From: JAWKOK01 sp963765875
GTDB taxonomy: Bacteria > Chloroflexota > Anaerolineae > Caldilineales > Caldilineaceae
NCBI GenBank assembly: GCA_963765875.1
Contig: CAVXYK010000007.1
Coordinates: 310,001-374,000 of the forward strand
DNA length: 64,000 bases
Reading direction: 5' to 3'
The number at the start of each line of letters is the position of its first letter. Position 1 is the first letter of the stretch. Positions 50,925 through 61,200 of the stretch are shown piece by piece. Under the pieces are notes generated by a model. It had not been told where the DNA came from. It worked only from the letters and a program-made list of their open reading frames with translations, and searched no databases. A program made the translations under genes and the position numbers.

Positions 50925-51806
50925 ATGGTCGCAAACGACCGTACAACCAGCGGCAGCCTGACCGATGAGCAGATCGAATTCTATGATCGAGAAGGGTATC
51001 TTGTGCTGCCGCACTTGGTCAATGACGACGACACAGCCGGCGTACGCCAGGCGATGCAGCAGAAGGTCGACATGATCGCTGACGCGCTCTACGCCGACGG
51101 CCTCATCGATACGATTCATGCGGACGCGCCGTTCGAGCAGCGTCTGGCATTACTCTTTGACGGTCTCAGCGACGAAGAGTTCTTGAAGTACGGACGGTCG
51201 TGGCGAGATCGACTGCCGGGCTACTATGATCTCATGAGCAATCCCAAGATTGTCGACGCGGTCGAGGGCTTGATCGGCCCGGAGATCTTCGCCAATCCGG
51301 TCTATAATGTGCGGCCAAAGGTGCCCAAGGTCGCGGCAGGCGCAGTTCCCTGGCATCAGGACAAGAGCTACTGGCCCGAGGCCAACGCCAATCCGGTGAT
51401 CACGGTCTGGATTCCACTGGTGGATGCAACCGAAGTCAACGGTTGTCTGCACATCATCCCACGCACGCACAAGAAGCGTGTGATCGAACACCATGCCGAG
51501 ACCTACTCAGGCACCGGCTACACCGAGGTGGCGCTTGACTATGTCGAGCGCAAAAAGCGCGACGTGATCTCGTTGCCGCTGGATGCAGGCGGTGCGATTC
51601 TCTTCAACGACCGGCTAGTTCATTCCTCCACGCCAAATCGATCTGACCACGTTCGTTGGAGTGTCGACCTCCGCTATCAGCCCACGGACCAGGACCCCAT
51701 GCCCCAGCGCGGCGTAGGCTTCCTGGCTCGCAGTCATCAACACCCGGATCGTGTGGCCACACTGGACGATTGGCTGGCCGATCAGCCCGAGCATAAGCCA
51801 GGATGA
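50925..51806 (+). CDS. phytanoyl-CoA dioxygenase (PhyH) family protein
   Basis: 293 residues. The Fe(II) facial triad is readable: H144-x-D146 in VPWHQDKSYW and His233 in DRLVHSSTPNRS; an Arg near 244-250 (RWSVDLRY) should bind 2-oxoglutarate. The N-terminus, LTDEQIEFYDREGYLVLPHLV, is the usual PhyH opening. It hydroxylates an organic substrate of unknown identity. An AAAGGAG site precedes the ATG at 50925. The following gap (51807-52056) contains nothing I can assign. Confidence 0.92.
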   Translation: MVANDRTTSGSLTDEQIEFYDREGYLVLPHLVNDDDTAGVRQAMQQKVDMIADALYADGLIDTIHADAPFEQRLALLFDGLSDEEFLKYGRSWRDRLPGYYDLMSNPKIVDAVEGLIGPEIFANPVYNVRPKVPKVAAGAVPWHQDKSYWPEANANPVITVWIPLVDATEVNGCLHIIPRTHKKRVIEHHAETYSGTGYTEVALDYVERKKRDVISLPLDAGGAILFNDRLVHSSTPNRSDHVRWSVDLRYQPTDQDPMPQRGVGFLARSHQHPDRVATLDDWLADQPEHKPG

Positions 51807-52056
51807 TCTCTGTGGTGAACCGAACCTGTAGACATCCCAAACTTCGTGACAAACGTCCCCCCGGATACATGACACTTGCACCTGTATCGGCGAGACATTT
51901 TCTTGTAGACTGAGACTGCATTGGCTCCGACTGGGCCATGTAAACACTGTGACTAGGCACATCAGTTGACTCTAGACGACGCCGCTTCTTCTGCAGGCGG
52001 CTCTCTATCGTCAGAGGCTTGGGTGTCCTCACACTTTGGAGGCGGAGCGCCATTCG

Positions 52057-54252
52057 ATGAAGCAGATATTAGTGATCCATCTGGACAGGCACGATGAGGA
52101 GTGTACGGTTCGCTTCCTTGGCCGGCAGATCGGCATACTGCGGCGAGGTTGTGGCGGCAGCTTCGAACGAGCCCGCGAGCTGATTGCCGAGCACGACGGC
52201 AAGGTCGATGCCATCGGATTGCAGGGGATGCCGGCGACTCTTCAATTAGGGCCTGCCTATGCAGAACACGTGCACGGCGTGCAGTTACATGATCTGGCGA
52301 CATCGACGCCTGTCGTGGATGGCAGCGGTATCCGTGCCGGCTTGGAACGCTGGGGCGTCATCCTGGCCGATCGCGCCCAGCCGGGTATTTTCTCGGCCAA
52401 GCGCGTACTTATGGTCCCTGGCCTCAACCACAACGGTCTGATTCAAGCGCTGGAGCGTCGAGCGTCCTCCGTACGCTATGCTGATCCATTTATCTATTTC
52501 GGTTCGCCACGTATGCCGGGCGTTGGCAGCGGCGCCATGCTCAATCGAGCCGCTCGCTTCGAGGTCGATCAGTTGAGCAATGCGCCCTTCCGTCGCATCT
52601 ATCCTCAATCCGGAGAGGCCGGTCGCCAGCGTACATCGATGCCCTTCTTGCGGGCTGACGTCATTGCCGGCGATATTGGCGCGATTCGCCGCTATGCGCC
52701 ACAGAATCTCAAACGCAAGACCGTCATCGTCAGTCATGCCGATGAACAGGATCTGGCCGATCTCCGGGACCGCGGCGTCAACATTCTCATCACCATGATG
52801 CCGTCTCTGGATGGAGATGACCTGGGACGCTGGTCTTCATCGACCATCGAGGCCCTCCTCGTGGCGCTGCGCACCGATCCGAACGCGCCGCTTACTGAAG
52901 ATACTTACTTGGACTTGATGGCCGATATTGAGTGGGCGCCGGCGGTTCGCTATTTGCAGCCGCACGAGTCCGAGGTCAATCGCTTTGCGTTTGTCATCCA
53001 CCCGCTCAACATCTCCTTTATCCACAACCATCCGGTTTTTGGCTTCACTCGTTATCTCCCCGACAGGCTCGTTGAAGAAGTCGCAGCCTACATGCCGCCG
53101 ATGTATATCTCGCGCATCGTTGGCGGGCAATCTCCTACCACGGGCCAGCAGATCGAAGGCCATCTGATCACATTGTCGGCTACACCGCGCATGATGTTGA
53201 AGCATGACGAGCATTTTACCTACAAGCGCCTCAACGCTGCCGCGCGCATGGCCGAGCGCAAAGGCGCGCGGTTGATGGGGCTTGGCGCCTTTACGAGCGT
53301 TGTCGGGGATGCCGGCATCACGGTTGCCCACGAGGCCGACATCGCCATCACCAGCGGCAACAGTCTGACCGTGGCTGCTACACTTGAGGCAGCCAAGATG
53401 GCTGTCAAGATGATGGGCGCCACCGATCTGACCAAAGGCAAAGTGATGATCGTCGGCGCCACCGGCTCGATCGCATCGGTCTGCTCCCGCCTGTTGGCTC
53501 AGGCCATCCATGACGTGGTGCTTGTTTCGATTGAGCCGGAGAAACTCATCGAGCTGAAGCGCACGATCCAACAAGAGACACCGGACGCCAAGGTGACCAT
53601 CGCCACCAGGACCGGCGATCTGGTGGGGGACTGCGACCTGATCGTCACGGCAACTTCGGCCTTTGGACAGCGGGTCATCGATCTGACCAAGTGCAAGCCA
53701 GGGGCCGTCATCTGCGATGTGGCGCGACCCATGGACATCAATCCTGCTGAGGCGGCATTGCGCCCCGACCTGCTGGTGATTGAGAGTGGCGAAGTGCTGA
53801 TTCCCGGCGATATCGACTTCGGCTACAATATCGGGCTGCCGCCCAAGACGGCCTATGCCTGCCTGGGCGAGACTGCATTGCTGGCAATGGACGGACGATT
53901 TGAGGACTTCACGCTTGGCCGCAACATCGATATGGAGAAGGTCAAAGAGATCTGGCGGATCTTCAAGAAACATGAGTTTCAGATTGCCGGATTACGGTCG
54001 TTCGGCGACTATATTACAGAAGAGGACGTGGCTCAGCGTCGCGCCCTGGCCGAACTCCTGCGCAATGACCCCGAGCGCCTGGCCCATGCCCAGGCTGAAG
54101 CCGCCGAAAAGCTCAAAGAGATCCCGGTCATGGCCAAGGGCGTCAAGGCGTCTGGAAATGGGAGAAATGGTCTGTTGATGGGATTGGCAGCAGGCGTCGC
54201 CGCGCTGGCGATGTTGGGGCTGGGAATTCGAAAAGCAACTAACAATAGATAA
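52057..54252 (+). CDS. two-domain membrane protein: quinate-dehydrogenase-like N-terminus + acyl-ACP-reductase-like C-terminus
   Basis: 731 residues from the ATG at 52057, with GGAGGCGGAG about ten bases upstream. Residues about 1-310 (MKQILVIHLDRHDEE..., VLMVPGLNHNGLIQAL, IVSHADEQDLADL) resemble a family labelled quinate 5-dehydrogenase in Chloroflexota. Residues about 320-680 match long-chain acyl-ACP reductases: MGLGAFTSVVGD, SGNSLTVAATLEAAK, the NADPH loop MIVGATGSIASVCSRLL, and YACLGETALLAMDG with Cys602 at the position of the catalytic Cys of cyanobacterial AAR, then LGRNIDMEKV. A hydrophobic helix near the end (GLLMGLAAGVAALAMLGLGI) could anchor it. A fatty aldehyde-forming activity is inferred. 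Confidence 0.8.
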   Translation: MKQILVIHLDRHDEECTVRFLGRQIGILRRGCGGSFERARELIAEHDGKVDAIGLQGMPATLQLGPAYAEHVHGVQLHDLATSTPVVDGSGIRAGLERWGVILADRAQPGIFSAKRVLMVPGLNHNGLIQALERRASSVRYADPFIYFGSPRMPGVGSGAMLNRAARFEVDQLSNAPFRRIYPQSGEAGRQRTSMPFLRADVIAGDIGAIRRYAPQNLKRKTVIVSHADEQDLADLRDRGVNILITMMPSLDGDDLGRWSSSTIEALLVALRTDPNAPLTEDTYLDLMADIEWAPAVRYLQPHESEVNRFAFVIHPLNISFIHNHPVFGFTRYLPDRLVEEVAAYMPPMYISRIVGGQSPTTGQQIEGHLITLSATPRMMLKHDEHFTYKRLNAAARMAERKGARLMGLGAFTSVVGDAGITVAHEADIAITSGNSLTVAATLEAAKMAVKMMGATDLTKGKVMIVGATGSIASVCSRLLAQAIHDVVLVSIEPEKLIELKRTIQQETPDAKVTIATRTGDLVGDCDLIVTATSAFGQRVIDLTKCKPGAVICDVARPMDINPAEAALRPDLLVIESGEVLIPGDIDFGYNIGLPPKTAYACLGETALLAMDGRFEDFTLGRNIDMEKVKEIWRIFKKHEFQIAGLRSFGDYITEEDVAQRRALAELLRNDPERLAHAQAEAAEKLKEIPVMAKGVKASGNGRNGLLMGLAAGVAALAMLGLGIRKATNNR

Positions 54253-54263
54253 GGATCAGACAG

Positions 54264-54689
54264 ATGTTCAAGACGATAATCATGGCTTACGATGGATCTG
54301 CGGCATCGGAACGGGTGTTGCTCTATGCGGAGCATATGGCGCGGCGCGAAGGTGCTGATATCATCGTCGTGCATGCATATGAGACGCCGAAGGTCTATGA
54401 CTGGAGCGAAGGATTTGGTGCGCTTTCCGAGAAGTACGAGAGCATCGCAAACGAGGTCACGGAAGACGCGGTGCAGGCCCTATGCCGCAATGGCATCAAC
54501 GCCATGAGCGACGTACGCCAGGGACCGCCGGTTCGTGCCATCCTAGAAGCCGTGGGCTTCCACCAGGCCGATCTGATCGTCATGGGCGGGCGGGCACAAA
54601 AGCGGGAAAACGTGGCTGAGGCGCTGCTGGGCAGCGTGAGCACGGCTGTGTTGCGCTATGCCAACTGTCCGGTACTGGTGGTGCCGTAG
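54264..54689 (+). CDS. universal stress protein (UspA family)
   Basis: 141 residues, with MFKTIIMAYDGSAASERVLLYA at the N-terminus and the C-terminal nucleotide-binding region ADLIVMGGRAQKRENVAEALLGSVSTAVLRYANCPVLVV. This corresponds to G-x2-G-x9-G(S/T) with a slightly longer middle, so ATP binding is likely but not certain. It lies 11 bases after the two-domain reductase-like gene and is probably cotranscribed with it. Confidence 0.92.
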   Translation: MFKTIIMAYDGSAASERVLLYAEHMARREGADIIVVHAYETPKVYDWSEGFGALSEKYESIANEVTEDAVQALCRNGINAMSDVRQGPPVRAILEAVGFHQADLIVMGGRAQKRENVAEALLGSVSTAVLRYANCPVLVVP

Positions 54690-54702
54690 GCGATGCCTGG
54701 AC

Positions 54703-54732
54703 CATAGAGACGCAAAATCTTGCGTCTCTATG
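54703..54732. terminator. hairpin between convergent usp and URO-D-like genes
   Basis: CATAGAGACGCAA and TTGCGTCTCTATG form a perfect 13-bp stem with a four-base loop, 13 bases after the usp stop. No long T-run follows. It overlaps the last bases of the convergent URO-D-like gene. Confidence 0.6.
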
Positions 54733-55741
54733 ACATTGGGGGGCTGCACTCTGCTATCTCGCCCTGATACCGGTACATCTCTGACACGGCGGAGACATTC
54801 ATCCCCTGGAATATGCTGTTGCAGGATGAAAACATGTAGCCGCCATGACGGTCGCCTTGCGCCATGCAGCGGTCTACTTCTGCACGTACTCTGCCCAGAT
54901 CGTCATCAAAGAGCGTTTGAACATCCAGATTGCCGACCAGAACCAAATCGCGACCAAATTCTTCCTGAATCTTCTCAAGATCCATGCCAGCCGCCGGCTC
55001 CAATCCATGGAAGCCGACAAATCCCGCTTCGATTGCCATCGGCAGCAAGGCCGCGGTATTGCCGTCGCTGTGCCAGATAATCGGCGCGTCCAGCGTTTCC
55101 ACAATATGTCGATGGTAAGGCAGGACAAACTCGCGCCACATGGCCGGCGCAATCATTGGGCCGCTTGAATAGGCGGCGTCGTCGCCCAGCACCAGCACCT
55201 CCGCGCCCAGGTCGAGCGCTCGTTGGTACATGGCGATGCACCAGTCGGTGCGCGCCGTCAGCAGTCGGTGAATAAAAGTCGGATTGTCGATGAGGCAGTA
55301 GAAAAAGCGGTCGATGCCCATAGCCATGTAGCCGGCCATGAACGGCCCGATGTGGGTGCCGTAGATCAGGCAATGATGGGGGTACGCCTCCTTGATCGAT
55401 TCGATTCGAATCGGGTCAAAATGCTGGTCAACACTCTCCAGCGGCGTACTGTATTTCTCCAGATCCGTCTCATTCTTGACGACGCCGTTGACATACGTGC
55501 CATTCTGCCAAACACGTCCCCACTCGTCAATGCCGCTCTTCCAGGCATTGCTTCCATCCGGCACGATTGTCGGCATCATGATGCAATCCTGGCCGGTGTT
55601 GACATAAGTTTTTGCGAAGTCGCCTTGTCCCAGGGTATCGACAAGTGCATCGATCCAGACCTCGAAGCGCGGCACTCGATCCGGCTGCTCGTGATTCAGG
55701 GCGGCGAGAACGCGTTGACGGTGCGTCATGTTTGCTGTCAT
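54728..55741 (-). CDS. uroporphyrinogen decarboxylase (URO-D) family protein, second copy
   Basis: 337 residues from the ATG at 55741, chosen because AGGAAAG lies eight bases upstream and MTHRQRVLAALNHEQPDRVPRFE is the canonical opening of the methyltransferase-type URO-D family. Further motifs: GDDAAYSSGPMIAPAMWREFVLPYHRHIVE, IIWHSDGNTAALLPMAIEAGFVGFHGLEP (substrate/corrinoid-facing barrel strands), and VLVGNLDVQTLF. It is not haem-biosynthetic by neighbourhood. It is divergent from the sugar-type permeases, which suggests shared regulation. Confidence 0.88.
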   Translation of the reverse strand: MTANMTHRQRVLAALNHEQPDRVPRFEVWIDALVDTLGQGDFAKTYVNTGQDCIMMPTIVPDGSNAWKSGIDEWGRVWQNGTYVNGVVKNETDLEKYSTPLESVDQHFDPIRIESIKEAYPHHCLIYGTHIGPFMAGYMAMGIDRFFYCLIDNPTFIHRLLTARTDWCIAMYQRALDLGAEVLVLGDDAAYSSGPMIAPAMWREFVLPYHRHIVETLDAPIIWHSDGNTAALLPMAIEAGFVGFHGLEPAAGMDLEKIQEEFGRDLVLVGNLDVQTLFDDDLGRVRAEVDRCMAQGDRHGGYMFSSCNSIFQGMNVSAVSEMYRYQGEIAECSPPMS

Positions 55742-55903
55742 CTGAACAACTTTCCTGAGATCTTTGGGGTTGGCTGCCGGAGTATCTCTTTCATCATGGT
55801 AACTGAAGGACCTGCTTATTGGCAATGACTCGATAGGTGGCCTAGAATCAGCGGTACTTGAGGCAAAACAACTGCGGGCTTCCTATGTAGGACCCTTCTA
55901 TCC

Positions 55904-56800
55904 ATGTCCAGTCACATGTTCAACGGCAGAACCAAAGAACGTCTCGGCCTATACCTGATGCTCCTTCCCTATCTAGTGGGGTTGGTTGGACTGGTGCTGT
56001 TGCCGGGCGCGCTCTCTGTGGGCTTGGCGTTCACACGTTTTGATGCCCTGACGCCGGCTACCTGGGTCGGGCTGAGCAACGTGACCCGGCTATTCAATGA
56101 TCGACTTTTTGGGATCTCATTGGTCAACACACTGCTCTATATGCTGATGGCGGTGACGATGCGCTTGGTCGGTGCATTGCTGCTCGCCTTGCTCTTGCAG
56201 CGTTCGAGCCGGATTGCGGGAATGGCACGCGCCGCCGTCTTTGCGCCGACAGTCATCCCGGATGTTGCCTATGCCTTCGTCTGGCTTGTTGCTTTCAATC
56301 CACGCTATGGACCCGTCAATCTGCTGCTTGGCTTGGTCGGGTTGCCTACGCCGGCCTGGGTCATCGAGCCGTGGCCCGCGTTGCTGGCGTTGGTCATCAT
56401 GGCGGTCTGGCAGTTGGGCGAAGGGTTCGTGATCCTGCTGGCGTCGCTCCAGGAGATACCGATTGGGCTGCTGGAAGCGAGTGCCCTCGACGGCGCTAAC
56501 GGTTGGCGCCGCTTCCGATCTGTAATTCTGCCACTGATATTGCCGCGCCTGTTGCTACTCAGTGCACGTGACCTGATTGTGAGTCTCCAGGCCAACTTTG
56601 TGCCTTCTTTATTGGTGACGAAGGGCGGGCCGGGCTACGCTACGTTGCTGCTGCCGCTCTATACCTATCAGCTTGCCTTTGACGACCTGCGCATCGGCTA
56701 TGCTGCGACAGTTGCATGGGCCATGTATGTGATTACTCTGTTGGTTGTTGTCGCTCAGTTCACCTTGAGCAGGCGTTGGCGTCACGAGGGGAGCTACTAA
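55904..56800 (+). CDS. carbohydrate ABC transporter permease (MalF/UgpA type)
   Basis: 298 residues with six membrane segments, starting LGLYLMLLPYLVGLVGLVLLPGALSVGLAFTRFD. The cytoplasmic EAA loop is PIGLLEASALDGANGWRRFRSVILPLILP, the form typical of sugar permeases, followed by TKGGPGYATLLLPLYTYQLAF. The next gene starts six bases after its stop. A matching binding protein is encoded at 61892-63238 on the other strand. Confidence 0.93.
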   Translation: MSSHMFNGRTKERLGLYLMLLPYLVGLVGLVLLPGALSVGLAFTRFDALTPATWVGLSNVTRLFNDRLFGISLVNTLLYMLMAVTMRLVGALLLALLLQRSSRIAGMARAAVFAPTVIPDVAYAFVWLVAFNPRYGPVNLLLGLVGLPTPAWVIEPWPALLALVIMAVWQLGEGFVILLASLQEIPIGLLEASALDGANGWRRFRSVILPLILPRLLLLSARDLIVSLQANFVPSLLVTKGGPGYATLLLPLYTYQLAFDDLRIGYAATVAWAMYVITLLVVVAQFTLSRRWRHEGSY

Positions 56801-56805
56801 TCAGT

Positions 56806-57693
56806 ATGAGCGACTCCTTGACTGCCGCAAAGATGCGCCCGCTTCAGACGCTGTTGAGCATTCTTGCTGCACTTCTCTTCCTTGCGCCTGTAATCTGGCT
56901 GCTAGTCGGCTCGTTCAGGCCTGCGAATCTGCCCATCTCTGACCTGGCACGCGCGCCGCTCGCATTCCGCCCCACACTGGAGAACTATGCTGAGGCGGTC
57001 ACGATCGTGCCGATGGGGCGATTCGCATTCAACTCGCTGCGCGTTGTGTTGATCGCCGTGCCGCTGTCGCTGGTGGTTGCCTCAATGGCTGGTTTTGCGA
57101 TGGTGCACCTGCCTCAGCGGGAGCGAACGGCAATGCTCTGGCTCTCGCTGGCCGCGTTGATGGCTCCAGCCACAGCACTTTGGCTCGCCCGATTCCCCCT
57201 TTTCAAGGCCCTTGGTTGGATCGATACGCCGCTGCCTCTGATCGCGCCGGCGTTCCTTGGCGGCAGCCCCTTGTTTGTCATGATCTTCTACTGGAGTTTT
57301 CGTCGTCTTTCCGATGATCTCCTGAACGCAGCGCGAATTGATGGGGCCAACTTGCGGCAAATCTGGTGGTCGGTCTTTCTGCCTTCTGCGCCCGCGGCGG
57401 TCGTTGGCGTGACGATTCTTAGCACGCTGCTTTTCTGGAGCAACTTCACAGATCCGTTGCTCTACCTTCGATCCACGCAACAGATGACAATGCCGATCGG
57501 TGTGCGCCTGCTGGCGCAACTGGACCCGACGCGTTGGCCCACATGGCTAGCCGGCAGCGTCCTGCTGACACTGCCGGTATTACTCTTCTCCTTTGCCGGC
57601 CTACGCTGGTTCGGCGCCGCAGCGGCCAAGCTCGCCTGGCGACCCGAAGATGCGGCCCGAACAGACAAAGATGCCGAAGGACAGGGCTCCTGA
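56806..57693 (+). CDS. carbohydrate ABC transporter permease (MalG/UgpE type)
   Basis: About 295 residues from the ATG at 56806, with GAGGGGA upstream; the in-frame start at 56716 would lie inside the previous gene. It opens LLSILAALLFLAPVIWLLVGSFRP, with PTLENYAEAVTIVPMGRFAFNSLRVVL and an EAA loop SDDLLNAARIDGANLRQIWWSVFLPSAPA. No ATPase gene follows, so the pair may use an ATPase encoded elsewhere, as MsmK/MsmX-type systems do. Confidence 0.93.
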   Translation: MSDSLTAAKMRPLQTLLSILAALLFLAPVIWLLVGSFRPANLPISDLARAPLAFRPTLENYAEAVTIVPMGRFAFNSLRVVLIAVPLSLVVASMAGFAMVHLPQRERTAMLWLSLAALMAPATALWLARFPLFKALGWIDTPLPLIAPAFLGGSPLFVMIFYWSFRRLSDDLLNAARIDGANLRQIWWSVFLPSAPAAVVGVTILSTLLFWSNFTDPLLYLRSTQQMTMPIGVRLLAQLDPTRWPTWLAGSVLLTLPVLLFSFAGLRWFGAAAAKLAWRPEDAARTDKDAEGQGS

Positions 57694-57728
57694 ATTGTAG
57701 GTGCGGTTTGCAACCCACGGGCATCAAC

Positions 57729-57840
57729 CTAAGGCTGCGACATGACCAATGCCGGTTCAAAACCGGCATCTGATACGGAAAACCTGCTAAAGCAAGTTGC
57801 CATAACGTGCGCTTCAGCGTACTTTCCGTATCAGCCTTAG
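57729..57840. other. potential three-way-junction RNA or cruciform in a 519-base gap
   Basis: The outer stem CTAAGGCTG/CAGCCTTAG encloses two hairpins: ATGCCGGTTCAAAACCGGCAT (57749-57769) and CTGATACGGAAA (57770-57781) with TTTCCGTATCAG (57823-57834). The last three bases of the second hairpin can also pair in the outer stem. It follows the permease pair. The rest of the gap to 58212 shows scattered short repeats only. Confidence 0.45.
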
Positions 57841-58212
57841 CGTCATGGCGGGGTGAGGCGAGTCCGCTACCCATCGCACTACTTCCTTACCTGTCTAATC
57901 TCATCAATCTCAAACAATCCGTGTCTACGCTAGCCCAGTCCTATCGTCAGTCGTCAGAAGCGGTTTTTCGTTGATAGCCACCGACTTGAACCGGTGCTGC
58001 ATACCCATTGAACTCGGCGGTCAATTTGGACCATCGTCAGCTGGATAGGCATGGGGTTCAATTGCTACCGAACTCAGCCGAGATAGCCTGGCGACCAAGG
58101 TTAGCGGCCTCACCCAGCCACTTCTAAAGAGTCACGGCAGAGTGGCAGGATCGACTTGCATCCTGCCACTTTGGTGCTATCTATTCTGCTTCCTGGTTAC
58201 TGCTAGATTTGG

Positions 58213-61200
58213 CTAATTCGCGACCAGCGGTAGGTAGATGTTCTGAGAGCCTGGATTGGCGGGCGGCAAGGAGATGACGCCGGTGAAGTACGAGTCCCCA
58301 GCAGGATCCTGATCCAGGTCGGAGCCCGCTACGGCCCAGACATACCAGTCATACTCGCCACCCAGTCCGGCACTGCCGCAGTTCGCCGTAGCAAACGCTT
58401 GCGTCAGCGTGAATTCAGTAGCCGCCGCGACTGGGCCGCGGCAGATCTCGTCGCCACTCTGCGGGTCGTAGAGCGTCCAGGCGTAATTTTCGGTCAAACC
58501 GGACCGTTTGCGCCAGGTGAACTGTTGTGGGTAGCTTCCCTGACCGTCATCGGGTGTCAAGAGCGCCAACTCGCCGATTTCAATGGCTCCGCCATCCGCC
58601 GATGTTCCGACTGTATATTGCTCGATGGCCGGACCGTACCAGCGATAGATTCGGGTGTCGTCAGCAGTATTGCCTCCTGACTCATCGTTCAGATAGAAGA
58701 CCTGGTAGAACCGATTGTCGGGCGCCGTCGGCGCATTGGCGAAGCTGTAGAAGCCGCCTGCATCGGAACGCGTCTGTGCGATGGGCCCGTCGGACTCCGG
58801 ATCACATACGTCGTCGATGGGGCAACTGACCAGCCACAGATCGGCATTGGCCACGCCAACGCTGTTTGCTCGCACCTGGCCCGCGATGCCGCCTGTCACA
58901 GAGGCTGTCGGCGTGGCTGTCGGCATTGGCGTTGGTGTCGGATCGGGTGCAGACTGGAACCAATTCGCAGTCCAGTTCAAGGTTCCAGTCAGGTTGGACC
59001 CACAAGTCGATGTAGCGAAGCTGATATTGTTGAGGGTAGCCGTGCCTGTTGCCGCTTCGCCATTCGCCGTGCCCGCGACCATCCACGAACTGCCTCGCTC
59101 TTCGAATGTGTAGGTGAAGCTTCCATCAGCCGCAATCGGTATCGGCCCCGGGGCCAGGAGCGCCCGTTCACAGCCGTTCTCAGACGTGGCAAATACCTGC
59201 AGGTTGTAGATGTTTGCCTGATTGCTGTCTACGTCAAAGACAATGTCCCCGTCCCACTCGCCGGGCCGCGGACCGTTGGCCGGCGCCACAGGCGTGTTTG
59301 TCGGGATCGGTGTGTTGACCGGATTGACCGGGGTATCGGTGGGAACGAGTGTGAATGTAGGCGTCGGGTTTGGCGCGGCCACACCCAATGTGGTCCTCAG
59401 AATGCTGCGTCCGTAGGTTGCCGCCCAGAGTTGCTTTACCGGCGCAACATACTTCAGATCGTAGACAGGAACCGGCGGCAACCCCTGGCTGGCGTTTACC
59501 CAGGTTTGACCATCGTCTGTGGAGTGGAAGACACCGATATCCGTACCCACGTAGATATGACCTGCATTTTCCGGATCGAGTAGGATCGAGAGGACAGGAA
59601 TATCCGGTATGACCGCATCGCCTGTTCCGTCAAGCCGCATCCAATTCTGTCCACCGTCTACGCTTCGGAAGATGTGTCCTGGCTGGGCGGGCGTATTCTG
59701 ACTGAAGCCATTGAATACCACGTAGACTGTATTGGCGTCGGTCGGGCTAACCGCAATATCGTTCAGCACTCGCTGAGGCAACAGCCCTCCGGTTCGATCC
59801 GTGAAGGTCCACTGATTGTTCTGTTGCTGGCCTGCATAGAACCCGCCCTGGTCTGTGCCGAAGTAGACGACGTTCCCGTCCGTGCGCGGAATGCCGATCG
59901 ATTTCAGGTTGCCGCCGGGAGCCTGGCTGATGGGCTGCCAGTTCTGCGCACGGTTTGTCGAACGGTAGAGCTTGTCCGTGCCCAGATAGAGAACGCCCTC
60001 CCTGACCGGGTCAAGTTCAAAGGGAAGATAGAATGCTGAACCGTCCTGCCGGTTCACGCCCTCAAGGCGATCCTCTCCGCCGGCACGCAGCGCACCAATG
60101 TTCACCTGTTCGCTAACGCGGAAGCTGATCTGTTGGTCGCCATAATAGACTGTGTTTGCGTTGAAGGGATCCCATTCGCCCTTGTTGCCGTCGGCGCGAT
60201 CGAAGCCTTGCCAACTTGTTCCATCCCAGTAGGCCTGTGAATTGTCCTGCATGCCGCCCAGCGCTTGGGATGCGTCGAACGGGTTGACGCCAATCCCGAT
60301 GAACTGCAGCGTAGCCATGCCGTTGTTGCGTGCCTGCCATTGACCATTGGCAAACCGATAGAGTCCGCCGTCGTTGCCGACCCAGACGATGGCTGGATTG
60401 TTGGGGTCAAAGACGACCACATGGTGATCCACATGCAGGCCGACGTCATTGCCGTCGACAGTGGATACGTTGTTGACCGTCGCTCCGCCGTCATCGCTGC
60501 GGAACATATTCACGCCGCCAAAATAGACGATGTCGGCGTTTTGAGGATTGACACCAATTGCAATGTCGTGGAAGCATTGGCCATCACAGAAACCCTGGGC
60601 CGCGGCAACCTCTTGCCAGGATCGGCCACCATCCGTTGTCTTCATGACAATGCCTTCCTGTCCGTTTCGCGCCTGGCCTGCCAGCCCCACGTAGACTGTA
60701 TTTGCTCCAGCCCCGCCGCCAATGCCCATGGCCATGCGACTATAGGCTACGCGTCCCACGGCTGTGTCAAAGCTGTTGAGTTTCTGCCAGGTTGCACCGG
60801 CATCTGTCGACTTGAAGACGCCGATGCCGCTATTTGCCGCATAGAACGCCGGTTGTTGCGGAGTTGATGCATCCATGACCAGCGCACTGAACCCCGCGCC
60901 ACATGGATCGCATCCTTGCACCAACTGCCAGGTTTGGCCACCATCCGTTGATCGATAGATGCCGGGATTCGGCACAGGCTCTGGCAACTGGCCTGCGGTT
61001 TCTAATTGGGTCAGGTTTGAAGTCGAGACAACCAGTGTGTTGCTGTCACCGGGATGGACAAAGACGCCTGTGATCATTAGCGGACCAAACGTATCTTTGC
61101 CCAGGACTGTCCAGGTCTGGCCGGCGTCGGCGGACTTGAGCAGACCGGTGCCGTAGAATGTATTAAACTGGCCCGTTCCCGCGTAGACAGTGTTTGTGTT

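Noticed and set aside
52837..53973. Long open frame antisense to the two-domain reductase-like gene
   Set aside because: It lacks recognisable motifs or a ribosome site and has Cys/His/Arg-rich noise. The plus-strand frame carries clear AAR motifs.
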